64,000 nucleotides of DNA from Ischnura elegans (lineage: Eukaryota; Arthropoda; Insecta; Odonata; Coenagrionidae). Positions 44,085 through 54,218 of the stretch are shown here, in pieces. The stretch is taken from NCBI RefSeq assembly GCF_921293095.1, contig NC_060258.1:9686607-9750606 (forward strand). The letters run 5' to 3'. Below the pieces are notes generated by a model that ran no database searches, was not told where the DNA came from, and saw only the letters and a program-made list of their open reading frames with translations. The position numbers and the translations under genes are program-made. The first letter of the stretch is position 1. Every line of letters starts with the position of its first letter.

Positions 44085-45005
44085 AATAGCATGTTAAGTA
44101 TTTTAGTAGTGTCAGTTAAATTTAATTACAACCTCTGAAAAAATTATCTTATTTGTAGGTGCCATACACCCAAGGGACACGTTTCAAATCAACCATCCGG
44201 TTTGAAAAAAATATTGCTCCTCAGATTTCCATCAGATAATTTTATAACGATTGTAATAACATATTAGGTATTTTAGTAGAGTTTCAGAGTGACTCAATTA
44301 TAAAATTTGAAAATATTCCATGATTTGTAGATGCCATACACCCATATGTAAAATCAACCATCCGGTGTAAATAAATTATTTCTCCTCAGATTTCGATTAG
44401 ATAACTTTTCAAACAATTGAAAGAACATATTTAGTATTTTAGTATTGAGTTCCAGTGACATTTCATTACAAAATTTGAATATATTCAATGATTTGTAGTT
44501 GCCACATACCAAGGGGACATAGAGAATCAAGCATCCGGTGTAGAAAAAAATTCTCTCGAATTTCGAACATATAGCTTTTTAAACGATTTGAATAACATAT
44601 TCAGTATTTAAGTTGAGTTCCAGTGTTATTAAATTACAACCTTTTTACATATTACCTGATTTGTGGATGGCATATACCTCCAGGGGAAACATTTAAAATT
44701 TACCATCCGGCGTAAAATACGATTTCGATCAGATAACTTCTCAATTAATTGCAATAACGTATTTATGTTTTTTGTTTAATTTATTTACGTTATTTAATAA
44801 CAAAATTTTGAGAATATCCCATGATTTGTGGTCGCCATACCCCCAGGAAACACTTTTGAAAATCAAAAGTTGTGCGTAGAAACTGTAAATCTAATCGGAT
44901 TTTGAATATTTACGTTTTAAAACGTTCTTTAGTAGTTATAAATAGCTATTTATATTTTCTGTGCGACTGATGTACTACCTTCGAAAATATATTAGTAAGT
45001 GTTGA
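44085..45005. repeat. ~175-bp satellite, block 3
   Basis: Monomers start near 44157, 44330, 44500, 44668 and 44835. It again ends with the GAAAATCAAAAGTTGTGCGT variant, followed by GTAAGTGTTGATG and then the second SINE. Confidence 0.85.
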
Positions 45006-45014
45006 TGGCCTTGA

Positions 45015-45330
45015 AGGGGGGCGGTAGACTAGTGGTAATCGCATTGGTTTCCCACGCGGGGGTTCCGGGTTCGATTCCCGGCCGCGGAAAAAAAATGCGA
45101 AAAATCAGGGCGTTAGGAGGGTTGCGTTAGAGTCAGGTCGATTAGAACGTAGGGCGGGCAGGTGGTCGTAGGTGCCTCCAGTGGTCAGTGGCCGGGTGCG
45201 ATCCCGGGTCCCTGAGTAGACATCCTTTTCCCCTCGGGGACCGGGTTCTTATCCCGGCCAATGAACACTGGAGGAGGGGAGGCTGGAGGCATTTTGTTGC
45301 ATTTTTTTTACGCAGACAGAGGGACACAAT
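45015..45330 (+). mobile_element. tRNA-derived SINE, copy 2
   Basis: GGGCGGTAGACTAGTGGTAA and GGGTTCGATTCCCGGCCGCG give clear polymerase III box A and box B sequences. The body matches copy 1 up to GCATTTTGTTGCATTTTTTT. An insert downstream separates it from a resumed piece of satellite terminal sequence at 45625-45690 (TTTACGTTATAAAACGTTCT), so the SINE landed in the satellite's end variant. Confidence 0.8.
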
Positions 45331-46224
45331 GCGATATCTTCGAAGCAAAAGAACGTACTCTTCCGATGAGCGATGATGCTGCCACCACACGGCATTCGAG
45401 AGAGTTACAAAGATCGCACACCAACTCCCGGCAAACAGTATTGCGATTCTTTACGAACCCGATCGGTGCGGCACCAACGTGAGGACGGGAGCTCTTTGGA
45501 AGCCGTACCGACACCTTGCTGTCGGTGCACATTGTACGTTTTATTATGTTTTATATAATGTAAATAATGAGGTTTCCTGTTATCTTTTTCCCCCCTTCGA
45601 ATAGGCCACGATATACTTTGACTATATATTTTGAATATTTACGTTATAAAACGTTCTTAAGTAGTTATAAATAGCTATTGACTATATATAATTCACTGTG
45701 TCATCATCTATATTGATTACTAATTTATACTATGTTATTAAGTTTCCTTTACAGAATTATAAGATATGCGCAATATATACGCGATATCACTTTATCTCAC
45801 TCCGAATAGGCAACTATTATTTCACTCATTATTTGGCAACTCATATTTCAATCATTATTTGGCGTTTCTCTCGACATAGAAATATGATTTTTTTATTTAA
45901 ATATGAAGTTTTCCGCAACGGTATCAGTTTCTTTCGTCTTTAATAGGCAACGATATTTCATTTCATCGTCAGCCCTTGACGATAAAAGAAGATATTTGTT
46001 AATAAGTATGAGGTTTGCCGCAATATTTTATCTCACTTGGAAAGCGAAACTTAAACATATGTGTCAACCCAATCAGCTTATTTCTCCTCTGATCTCAATC
46101 ATTGCACGTAATGTTTCTATGTTTCTATGTTCCTAGGACATTATGATAATAGGACATCTGTTAAGTGGATTTTTCATAAAAATTCCTTGATTCTGATTAA
46201 ATGTTCACCAAGTAAGTCACTTAC
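45331..46224. other. Unassigned sequence between SINE and paralogue
   Basis: 45331-45560 is GC-richer and may be a further part of the SINE or another repeat. 45700-46130 is AT-rich with repeated CACTTATTTGGC-like words. No gene was recognised. Confidence 0.4.
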
Positions 46225-47325
46225 CTCAGCCACTAGCTCTTAAGTAGTTAAGATTTTGGGAATCACATGCCGCATGAAGAAGAATGTGAGAAAAGGCATC
46301 TGCTCCAGCAGTTTCGACATTCCTTCCTTCGAACCGTACTTCACCAACATTCCCGGGACGACCGAAATCATTGATACTTCTCTCGCTAAAGATGATTTCA
46401 TACTCAAGGCATGATATACACAGCCATCCATGGTCACTGAGTCCTTCTTCTGCGACGTATCAAGCACAATTTTCTCGTACAGTTTCTCATCATCACACTC
46501 GTAAGGACATCCTCGGTTTTTGAAGATTAAGTACATCACTATCTGTGCCAAGCTCTGAGCCAGGGAAACTTCAGGGTCAAAAGTTTCGCCAACATATTGG
46601 CCCCTTTCATTTACGTCGATTATCCCTCCCAATCTCTCTCGTCTTACCTCCCAAGTAAACCCTGCATTCAAAAATGTCGGCAAACGTTATAAATGCTGTT
46701 CCATCTCCTTTTTCACCATCCAGGTTGACCAATCGTCCCACTAAGTTTGAGATATTGGAGGAATCACAATCGATTAGTACTTTCACTCCACCATTTCTCT
46801 CCAGGAACTTCAACATAAGAGAGGTGAAGGGGGATGCTTTGTATATTCTCTCGTAATAACCTCTGACATGCTTTGTTTTCTCTTAGTTATTCTCACGTAT
46901 TTCCGTGAGACTCATCATCACGTCTACACATCTATTTTGGGCTCTATTATTTTCCTCTTCTTCAGTTTCCTGGTCTCCGTCCAGAGTAGCGCCACCTTCA
47001 GGCGAACCTGAAGATTGAGACATTGCACTGTGCGCCTCTTCTTGCATCTTTGCTTTCACATAATCCTTCAGAGGAGCGATATCTTCAGATAATCTGGTAA
47101 CGCTCTCCTCCAGTTTTCGGAGCAGAATATCCCTGGACGTGACCTCTCTGTGCAATGCGTTGATCTCACCCTGCAATGAAGCAAAATCGCTGGATTGGTA
47201 GTGGTGCAATTCATCCGTTGAATCTCTGGCTCCTTCCTCAAGCTCAGTCACCCCACCTCGTGCTACAGCCTCTTCAACAGGAAGGATTTCCACTGTATCA
47301 CCAACACCCTCCATTTCAACTGCAC
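46225..47325 (-). pseudogene. Paralogue of the coiled-coil/pseudo-zincin gene, broken
   Basis: Runs from an acceptor TTTCTAG|GTGCAG (exon start 47325) to a donor GAG|GTAAGTGAC (exon end 46225). ATG at 47314 begins MEGVGDTVEILPVEEAVARG, and the coiled coil LQGEINALHREVTSRDILLR matches the 15-kb protein throughout. The frame is broken by a TAA at 46883-46885, where the other copy has Glu after ENN, and by a shift near 46650 next to LGGKT. Beyond it, DPEVSLAQSLAQIVMYLIFK and LISV-like ISVVPGMLVKYGSKEGMSKL are well kept. The protein was therefore conserved until recently, and the dead-zincin segment SLAQSLAQ is shared, so loss of the HExxH residues predates this duplication. Intron borders show it is a DNA-level copy. 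Confidence 0.8.
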
Positions 47326-47439
47326 CTAGAAATAAAAAAAGAAATCTAGAGAGTTTACCCAGCAAATAATACACCACTACTGTTTTATCATCTGACAACA
47401 ATGGTATCGATGCGAAACGTCATGTATGCATTATCTGAA

Positions 47440-47683
47440 CGTTATAAATGCTGTTCCATCTCGTTTTTCACCATCCAGGTTAACCAATCGTCTCACTAAG
47501 TCAGAGATATTGGAGGAATCACAATCGATTAGTACTTTCACTCCACGATTTCTCTCCAGGAACGTCAACATAAGAGCGGTCAAGGGGAGGCTTTGTATAT
47601 CTTCTCGTAAAAACCTCTGACTTTCTGAGTTTTCTCCTCATTATTCTTATGTATTTTCGTGAGACTCATCATCAAGTCCACAA
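47440..47683 (-). pseudogene. Second broken paralogue, central fragment only
   Basis: The minus strand reads VDLMMSLTKIHKNNEEKTQK, VRGFYEKIYKASP, then after a one-base shift LTFLERNRGVKVLIDCDSSN and ISDLVRRLVNLDGEKRDGTA. This is residues about 130-207 of the 15-kb protein. It sits directly upstream, in the minus-strand sense, of the larger paralogue and in the same orientation, indicating a tandem duplication later trimmed. It lacks both splice borders. Confidence 0.75.
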
Positions 47684-47859
47684 AAGCGAAGTTTCACGGG
47701 TGCACACGCAAAATGAATAGCTTTTCCGACTGATAGCATCCCATACAAAAAAATCTGTGCTGTGGCTGTACTAAAGCTGCACTGTAACTGTGCTAAAAGG
47801 GCTGTACTGTGACTCTACTTAAACTGCACTTGAATTGAAACATCGCAGTACAGTTATAG

Positions 47860-48030
47860 CACGGTCAGAGTGCAGTTGCCATAGCACAGTCGCAGTGGAG
47901 TTGTCATAGCACAGTCACAGTGGAGTTGCCATAGCACAGTCACAGTGGAGTTGCCATAGCACAGTCAGAGTACAGTTGCCTTAGCACAGTCATAGTGCAG
48001 TTGCCATAGCACAGCTGGCATAGCACAGTT
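47860..48030. repeat. ~26-bp minisatellite, left arm of the TIR element
   Basis: About six units of AGTTGCCATAGCACAGTCAC with AGTGG. CACAGT/ACTGTG words continue to the element's end. Confidence 0.8.
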
Positions 48031-49294
48031 TTTACTGTAATACTCTGTCCATGAATCAGTAATTGAGTCTTGATGTGGCTATTGCATTCCCTGTATATCT
48101 TATTGAAAACAAGAAGCAGAATTAAATCAAGATAGGCCAATTAGCAGAGATATATAGTTCCCTTTTTAGGTGTTTGAAGATTGGTTGCCTGATCCAATCA
48201 GAAAACCGCAAAGAGATAACAGTGGCCAAAACGACTACACTCATTCGAATGTTGACTAGTCTAAGGAAAGATAAACCATATTCCTAACAGACACTCACTG
48301 AATTTGTTACGTTCCACTTCCTTAATATGAACAAAGTTTATGGTACTAAAAATATTGCTATCGAAGCCCTTAGGTTCTATGAGAAAAATTGACAAATCCT
48401 ATTCTGCACATCAACGGGCACTCAACATAAAACCCACCACAATTTACTTCAGTGCTATTTGTCTAGTTGCCACAAATATGCCCACCTCGATAGTTTTTGT
48501 TGATGAAGTTTCATTACTAACGCCGTGGAGCACAATAAATGACAATAAGATATGAAAATAAAAGAAATTTATTAAATACAAATATACTCATGATTATAAA
48601 CATAAAAATGAAAGTCTTGTTAAGGCATGGCCGCTCAATGCATTTGCCTCTTTGGCTTCCTTCCTGAAATTAAAAGAAAAAAACATTACATACTGATATC
48701 TAATAAAGTGTTACTTCAAAATTTGACTGTTTAAGTTTGTCTGAATTTAATTTTAGAGAAGTTGAGTACTTACCTCCAGCAGCAGAGTATAAATAAAGAT
48801 ATGTCTTTTTTCAACTCTCTCGTGCTTCGCAAGGAGTAGATTGCGAGTCGTCGAAATCAATCGTGGAAAGTTGATTCATCGCGAACCACACGGAATTCAG
48901 CAAAATAGACGATATCACTTCACCCGCAAGAAAAATTCCCGGCTAAGTAGCTAATTTTGATGTAATTGAAGTAAAGTTCACTTCTTCATGCTCTTAGCGT
49001 CGATCTTACATCGACGTATCCATCGTACAGCGTAGAATTCAGAGCACGTAAACAAGTAATGTTACAACCGGTTCAACACCAATGCTCTAACAAAGATGGC
49101 TGAGTATCGGCGGAAGTTGTTCTTTTGACCATACTTTACCAAAATAATAAGCAAGCTGGAGCTATGCATTGCCGCTGTAATGTCAGCATAAATTTTTATA
49201 TAATTTACGCATTCATATTCTCATGGAAATGATAGTTGATCGAAATATGAAATAATATAGGAAATACTTTCTCCTGTCAATGACTAGTTTAAGT

Positions 49295-49640
49295 CCAGCC
49301 CTGTCGCAGTGGTTTGAGCCATAGTACAGATCCAGTCATGTTACCCAGCCCAGTCACAGTCCACTTTTAGCCACAGTACACTTCCAGTCATGTTTTCTAG
49401 CCCTGTCACAGTCCAGTTTGAGCTATAGTACAGTTCCAGTCCAGTTACCCAACCCAGTCACAGTCCAGTTTGAGCCATAGTACAGCTCCAGTCTTGTTAC
49501 CCAGCCCAGTCAAAGTGCAGTCTGAGCTCTAGCACAGTTCAAGCACAGTGATCCAGCACTGTTACAGTACAGTTCTTCTCAAATTCTAGCTGCCATAGTA
49601 CAGTCTAGTACAGAAAAGTGTACTGTGACTGTGCTAAACA
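49295..49640. repeat. ~60-bp minisatellite, right arm of the TIR element
   Basis: Units of CCAGTTTGAGCCATAGTACA, GTTCCAGTCATGTTACCCAG and CCCAGTCACAGTC repeat about four times. They share the CAGTC/ACAGT vocabulary of the left arm in the opposite sense. Confidence 0.75.
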
Positions 49641-49710
49641 CAGAGTTTAGTCCAGTTACAGTGCAGATTTAGTGCAGTCGCAGCACAGATTTTTTTGTAT
49701 GGGATTAGCT

Positions 49711-50374
49711 GTATGACCATTTAAATATGGAATCTATCAGTTATGTCCGTTAGAAGAGTGTGCGTGCACTGAATTTCTCAACGCTGGGAAAGAAATTGTG
49801 GAGATTATTCAGTGACGTTTGTGCAAAGGTTATGGATACATACACAACCAACACGATTGCAGTTATTCCCTGGGTTCAGAGGACGAGAGCGTCAGAAGGC
49901 AGTTTGTTGGTTTACAGCAGTCAGGGAGACCATTCACGGCTGTCACACCTGACAGGTTAGAGCGAGGTGATGTTGCCATTGCTGTGATACCAAATTGCCA
50001 TTATTATGGAGGTTCAACGGAAGCAGACATTCAGATATTTACAATATTTCAACAAAAGTTAATACAAGATATTTAATAGTTATTAGCTAATATGATATTG
50101 TTGATACCATTGATGTCATGTCAGTGATACTAAAGAAGCAGAGCCATTAATTCAGAACAATATGTCAACGCATTGAAATACCTCAAGATGCGCTTCCTGC
50201 GACTTAGGCACCATGCCAACAGAGGTGATGTTTTGATTCAACATATTAACCCTCGGACGCTCACAAGTTTCAGAACAGTTGAACAAAGTAGTGCCGGACA
50301 CTTTTACCCCATTCTCCATACAGCACTGACCTAGTTTGGGCCATAACAGGATTCCATTGGTTGAAGATGTTATT
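49711..50374. other. Unassigned sequence
   Basis: Contains short open frames with no family match. The 70 bp at 50020-50090 (GCAGACATTCAGATATTTAC, TTTCAACAAAAGTTAATACA) recur at 51622-51690, marking a small dispersed repeat. Confidence 0.4.
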
Positions 50375-51235
50375 AGGACGCCTAGCAACTGAGTCACCTA
50401 AGTCTTCACTAATTAGTGAAGAAGTTGCTCCCTGACCATCCGCTGGACCAATCCAGCAAGGTGTGATTGAATGTGCTCTTTACGCTATTAAGTATTATTT
50501 AAAGTCCACAAACAAGCTGACGCGGAAGAAAACCCAGAAGAAATGCAGAGATCAAACCATCGCCGCGGAAACCTACGTTCAAACATTATTTTAAGTAATG
50601 TATTTTAGCATGTGAATTCTATAAGATCAGTGTTTCTTATTTAGCAAACTTACGGAGGAGACAGAAGGTATGGATAGAGCGAGTACTTAGCAGGGAGGGG
50701 ATGTTGAAAATGGTGTTGGAGGGTAGAATGTTAGGGAAACGAGGGAGGGGAAGTAAAAGAATAGGATTTTTATATAGAATGAAAGGGAGTGGGCCTTATA
50801 GTGATATAAAGGAGGCGGTGCTAGAAGGTAAGGGAGGCTTCCAGATCACTTCTTGAACACTCCATGGAAACCTACTTTATCGGTAGAATACCAGCATTTA
50901 GATAATAATGCTTTTATTTTGTTTTTTTTGTGCCATTATTGTGTGATAAACAAGCAGACATCAATAATTTAAAGAAAATTCATAAATTTTCTTTAAATAA
51001 ATTTACTATACTATATGTTTAATTAATCAAAATTGATAGGTGACTATATAAACTGTCTCAGCTTAGTCACCATCAATGAAAAAAATCCAATTCAGTGGAA
51101 TAAATGGTAAACCAAGTTCTAGTCACTTATTTTCAATTACTTGACAACCAGTTGATTTTTTACCATCGTAACAGAAATTAACAGAACCTTTTAAGTGTCA
51201 CAGTCATGAAATCATATAATCATAGCCCTGATGAT
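50375..51235 (+). repeat. Inverted duplicate of 63.5-64.0 kb (left copy)
   Basis: TAGGACGCCTAGCAACTGAG, AGTCTTCACTAATTAGTGAA and TTAATTAATCAAAATTGATRGGT are mirrored at 63530-64000. Compared with the right copy it has extra inserts at about 50503-50590 and 50645-50905. The match continues after a further insert at 52058-52200. Confidence 0.8.
50652..50856 (+). pseudogene. C-terminal LINE fragment
   Basis: The frame reads RRQKVWIERVLSREGMLKMV, then LEGRMLGKRGRGSKRIGFLY and SDIKEAVLEGKGGF before a stop. This resembles the H.LRRDGLLKxxxEGxVxGxRGRGR tail of RTE/R2-like reverse transcriptases, also visible at 18.5 kb in another family. It lies within an insert absent from the 63-kb duplicate. Confidence 0.6.
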
Positions 51236-51405
51236 CTAGGTGTTTAAATACAGAAGCAAAACCTTGCATTAAAAATTCTTCAAAGCACATGAAGAGCAGG
51301 CTCTCAGTTGAATAGTAAACTCTTTTTTATACCGAAACATATTATATTCAAGTCACTTATCCTGCATTTGTTCAGCGGGTCAAACTTGAATATGGATGTC
51401 AAGAA

Positions 51406-51576
51406 CAGGGGTCTCCACAAATACGGCCCGCGGAGGGCTTTCAACCGGCCCGCAGCACTCGTTTCAATGATCGAATATCGTTCGACTTCAGTAATCGGCA
51501 AATTTGCTATCCGGCCCGTGGGGCGATTCAAAACCTGGAATGTTGACCTCGTGGTCTCGTTAATTGGAGGCCCCTG
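51406..51576. mobile_element. hAT-type MITE (CAGGGGTCTCCA ends)
   Basis: Ends CAGGGGTCTCCACAAATACG and TTAATTGGAGGCCCCTG with CGGCCCGCGGAGGGC near the left. The flanks GTCAAGAA and GTCTATAA agree at 5 of 8 positions, compatible with an old 8-bp hAT duplication. This CGGCCCGC-type MITE is widespread in animals. Confidence 0.65.
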
Positions 51577-51724
51577 GTCTATAAAATATATTCTCAAGAT
51601 ATCATTTAGATACCAGAAAAGCAGACATTCAGGTATTTGCAAAATTTCAACAAAAGTTATTACAAGATATTTAATAATTATTAGCTGAAGACGTTCCAGA
51701 TATTTTGTGCTGTGTGGGCTATTA

Positions 51725-51935
51725 GGGCCTGGTTACACGGTACGTTTGCGTGAATGATTTTGGTAGACCGGAACGGAACATGTACGAATGGATGAACCAA
51801 ATTAGAACAGGTTCTATTTCCTGTGCATGCATTCGCATAATTTGGGTGGTTACATGGTGCATTTTGGTGTTCATGCTCACGTTATTTCATTCTGACTTTA
51901 GCCCGTATGTGTTTTAATGTATCGTGTAACCAGGC
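51725..51935. mobile_element. MITE family GGCCTGKTTACA, copy 2
   Basis: Ends GGGCCTGGTTACACGGTAC and GTATCGTGTAACCAGGC are inverted. The internal TTTGCGTGAATG, ACCAAATTAGAACAGG and ATGGTGCATTTTGGTGT match copy 1. Confidence 0.75.
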
Positions 51936-52057
51936 AAGGGCATATCCAGAATCACAACAAGGGGGGGGGGGGGGCAAGCCATGTGATTTATAAGATAATT
52001 TCCTTGAAAATATATTAATATTTGGTGACATATCTGACACTAAGATATATGTCATTT

Positions 52058-52200
52058 TTCATGGGCTTAAACAAAATTTGTTGAATACTTTCGTTTCAAT
52101 TCAGTACTTATTTTGCTTAAAGACTTCAGCGTTTTTCCTTTTAGGGGGGGCAGCTGGTACTGTCTGGCGCTTTCGATTCAATTCAACACACATTTTTAAC
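52058..52200 (+). repeat. Continuation of the inverted duplicate of 63.4 kb
   Basis: GGGCTTAAACAAAATTTGTT, CTTTCGTTTCAATTCAGTAC and GCAGCTGGTACTGTCTGGCG are mirrored at 63360-63495. The two parts are contiguous in the right copy, so about 830 bp (51230-52057) were inserted here. Confidence 0.8.
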
Positions 52201-52228
52201 TCACTACACAATTTTTACGAAACGATAA

Positions 52229-53419
52229 TTATGCACTTTCCGGACACGCGCGTCTTTTTGCGAATTTTTTTCGACCAATATTATCGGTATTATTTTACAA
52301 AAAGGTACAATCCGGATTTAGCCTTCAAACCTTCACTTTCCTGTAGTATTTTTGCCTCCTAATTAACGTGGTGACATTCATTCCTGACGGAAATTAACAG
52401 TTTTCGAGATATTTTAACTTTTATGGATAGCGATTTTCGGGTTCTGCGCATGCGCCGCCATTTACGATCTTCACTTACTCACCCTTTACTTTACGCACTT
52501 CACCTTCTGCGCATGCGCAAACACATTTTACCCACTTCTACCTCCCACCCTACCAACTGGACCAGCTCGAAGGATATTTTTTTCTAGTTGACCAACTCGT
52601 ACACGTGCCCGGAAAGTGATTTACCCACTTTACCAACTGGACCAGCTCGAAGGATATTTCTTTCTAGTTGACCAACTCGTACACGTGCCCGGAAAGTGAT
52701 TTACCCACTTTACCAACTGGACCAGCTCGAAGGATATTTCTTTCTAGTTGACCAGCCCGTACATGTGCCCAGAAAGTGATTTATCCACTTCTACCTCCCA
52801 CTTTGTTATGTATTGGACCATCACTAGGGATATTTTTCTCTTGTTTACAATTTCAAACATGTTCCGTGAAACTCATTTACCGCCATTCCAATATGGCCGC
52901 GCATGCGCAGAACCCGAAAATCGCTATCAATAAAAGTACCAATATCTCGAAAAGTATTAATTTTCGCCAGGAATGAATGTCACCACGTTAATCAGGAGGC
53001 AAAAATACTACAGGAAAGTGAAGGTTTGAAGGCTAAATCCGGATTGTACCTCTTGTAAAAATTTACCATATAATCATAACAGTGTCCTGATACGAAAATA
53101 TTATTTTTTGTGGCGGAAAAGTCGGCAAATTACCTAAAAAGTGAGACAATCGGGGGGAATAAAATCCATAAAAAGCGGTCATTTGGGCACTCAAAATGTT
53201 TGTAATATTATGGCGAACACAGTCAGGCAAATATTTTTCAAATCGAATGTAAAATAAGGTCATTATCACGTATTACAAGCTGGAGCTACTTTCTGGCAAT
53301 GCACCGCGCGTAGCGATTCTTGGCTATATCACAGCGTACGGTCTGCGGACTATGGAGGTGGATCGCGTGGGAAAAAAAATTCGCAAAAAGACGCGTGTCC
53401 GGAAAGTGCATCATTACTC
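52229..53419. mobile_element. 1.2-kb foldback element with GCACTTTCCGGACACGCG ends
   Basis: Left end TTATGCACTTTCCGGACACG, CGCGTCTTTTTGCGAA (52229-52268) mirrors 53380-53419. Further inverted arms (52290-52470 and 52890-53070) share GGTACAATCCGGATTTAGCC and TTTGCCTCCTAATTAACGTG. The loop holds three 80-bp tandem units. TGCGCATGCGC palindromes occur at 52447, 52508 and 52895. A very short version of the same ends occurs at 58157-58210. No protein is encoded. Confidence 0.8.
52551..52790. repeat. 80-bp tandem repeat, three copies
   Basis: TACCAACTGGACCAGCTCGA recurs at 52551, 52631 and 52711 with exact 80-bp spacing. Units are nearly identical and end CGGAAAGTGATTTACCCACT, echoing the element's own GGAAAGTGC terminus. 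Confidence 0.9.
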
Positions 53420-54140
53420 AATAATTAATTCAACACATGCGATGCAGTCCACTACGCACTGATATCCGGCAGGGATCCCGTAATTAATAAAGACATTAAG
53501 GAAACGAGGGGAGTGATACAGAACTGTCTCAATGTTTTTACGTGACAACAAAGAATAGAAGCAATGAAACACTCACCGAAATTCACGCCAAAACAATAAT
53601 AATCCCTTTATCCTGGCTCCTCACGGAATAAAGCAAGCGCATTCGCACTTTATCCCCACACCTTACACGAAAACTGTTGACTCTGTTCTCGCTCCAACCT
53701 GCACTCAATTTTTACTTCGAATGGCGATATCACGATGTTTCCGAAGCTCCGAACGCCGCGCCACGTCACCACGAGCTGGATTTTCATTCCTTGATAACAT
53801 ACTGATAAACCACAGCGTTGCTATGGAGTGTTGACTCTGCCTTAGGTGCGTGTAATACGAGGTGGACTCAGCTGAAACTGCCGTGCGGTCGCGACGATAT
53901 TTATGATGTAACTCGAAAGAATTTAATGCGGAAAGGCGATATCACGACCCGGTCCCTGCTTATCACGCAATTCACGGAGTTCCTAACGTAGGCGTATGCC
54001 ATGGAATAACAAGTGGGAATCGGGTCGTGAATTCGCCTTTCCGCATTATATTCTTATAAGTTACAACAAAAATATCGTTATTAGCCATCACATTACGTTG
54101 TATACCCTTCAGGAAAGACAATGTTTTCTTTTTCAATCGC
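53420..54140 (+). repeat. Left arm of a ~4-kb-wide inverted repeat (pairs with 57.42-58.15 kb)
   Basis: AACACATGCGATGCAGTCCA, GACTCTGTTCTCGCTCCAAC, TTCATTCCTTGATAACATAC and CAACGTTG-like CACAGCGTTGCTATGGAGTG are mirrored in the same order at 57.42-58.15 kb. Each arm contains its own smaller hairpin, GCGGAAAGGCGATATCACGA and complement (53929-54050 here, 57506-57625 in the other). Confidence 0.8.
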
Positions 54141-54218
54141 ATCACATATAAGACTAGCACGGTAAGCAGAATTAAAGTATTCTACATATCCTATTGTTTC
54201 ATCCGTAAAATATCGTAA

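Larger units (their letters stand above)
47746..49706. mobile_element. TIR element with minisatellite arms, 1.96 kb
   Basis: Inverted ends ATCCCATACAAAAAAATCTG at 47746 and its complement at 49706 are flanked by TAGC at 47742-47745 and 49707-49710. Next to each end are minisatellites rich in CAGT/ACTG words. The middle (48050-49290) has no recognised transposase. A 4-bp duplication would suit Sola- or Chapaev-like elements, but the superfamily is undecided. Confidence 0.75.

Noticed and set aside
40655..45090. Two apparent tRNA genes
   Set aside because: Box A and box B are present, but both copies have the same long SINE body downstream and imperfect tRNA stems, so they are SINE heads.
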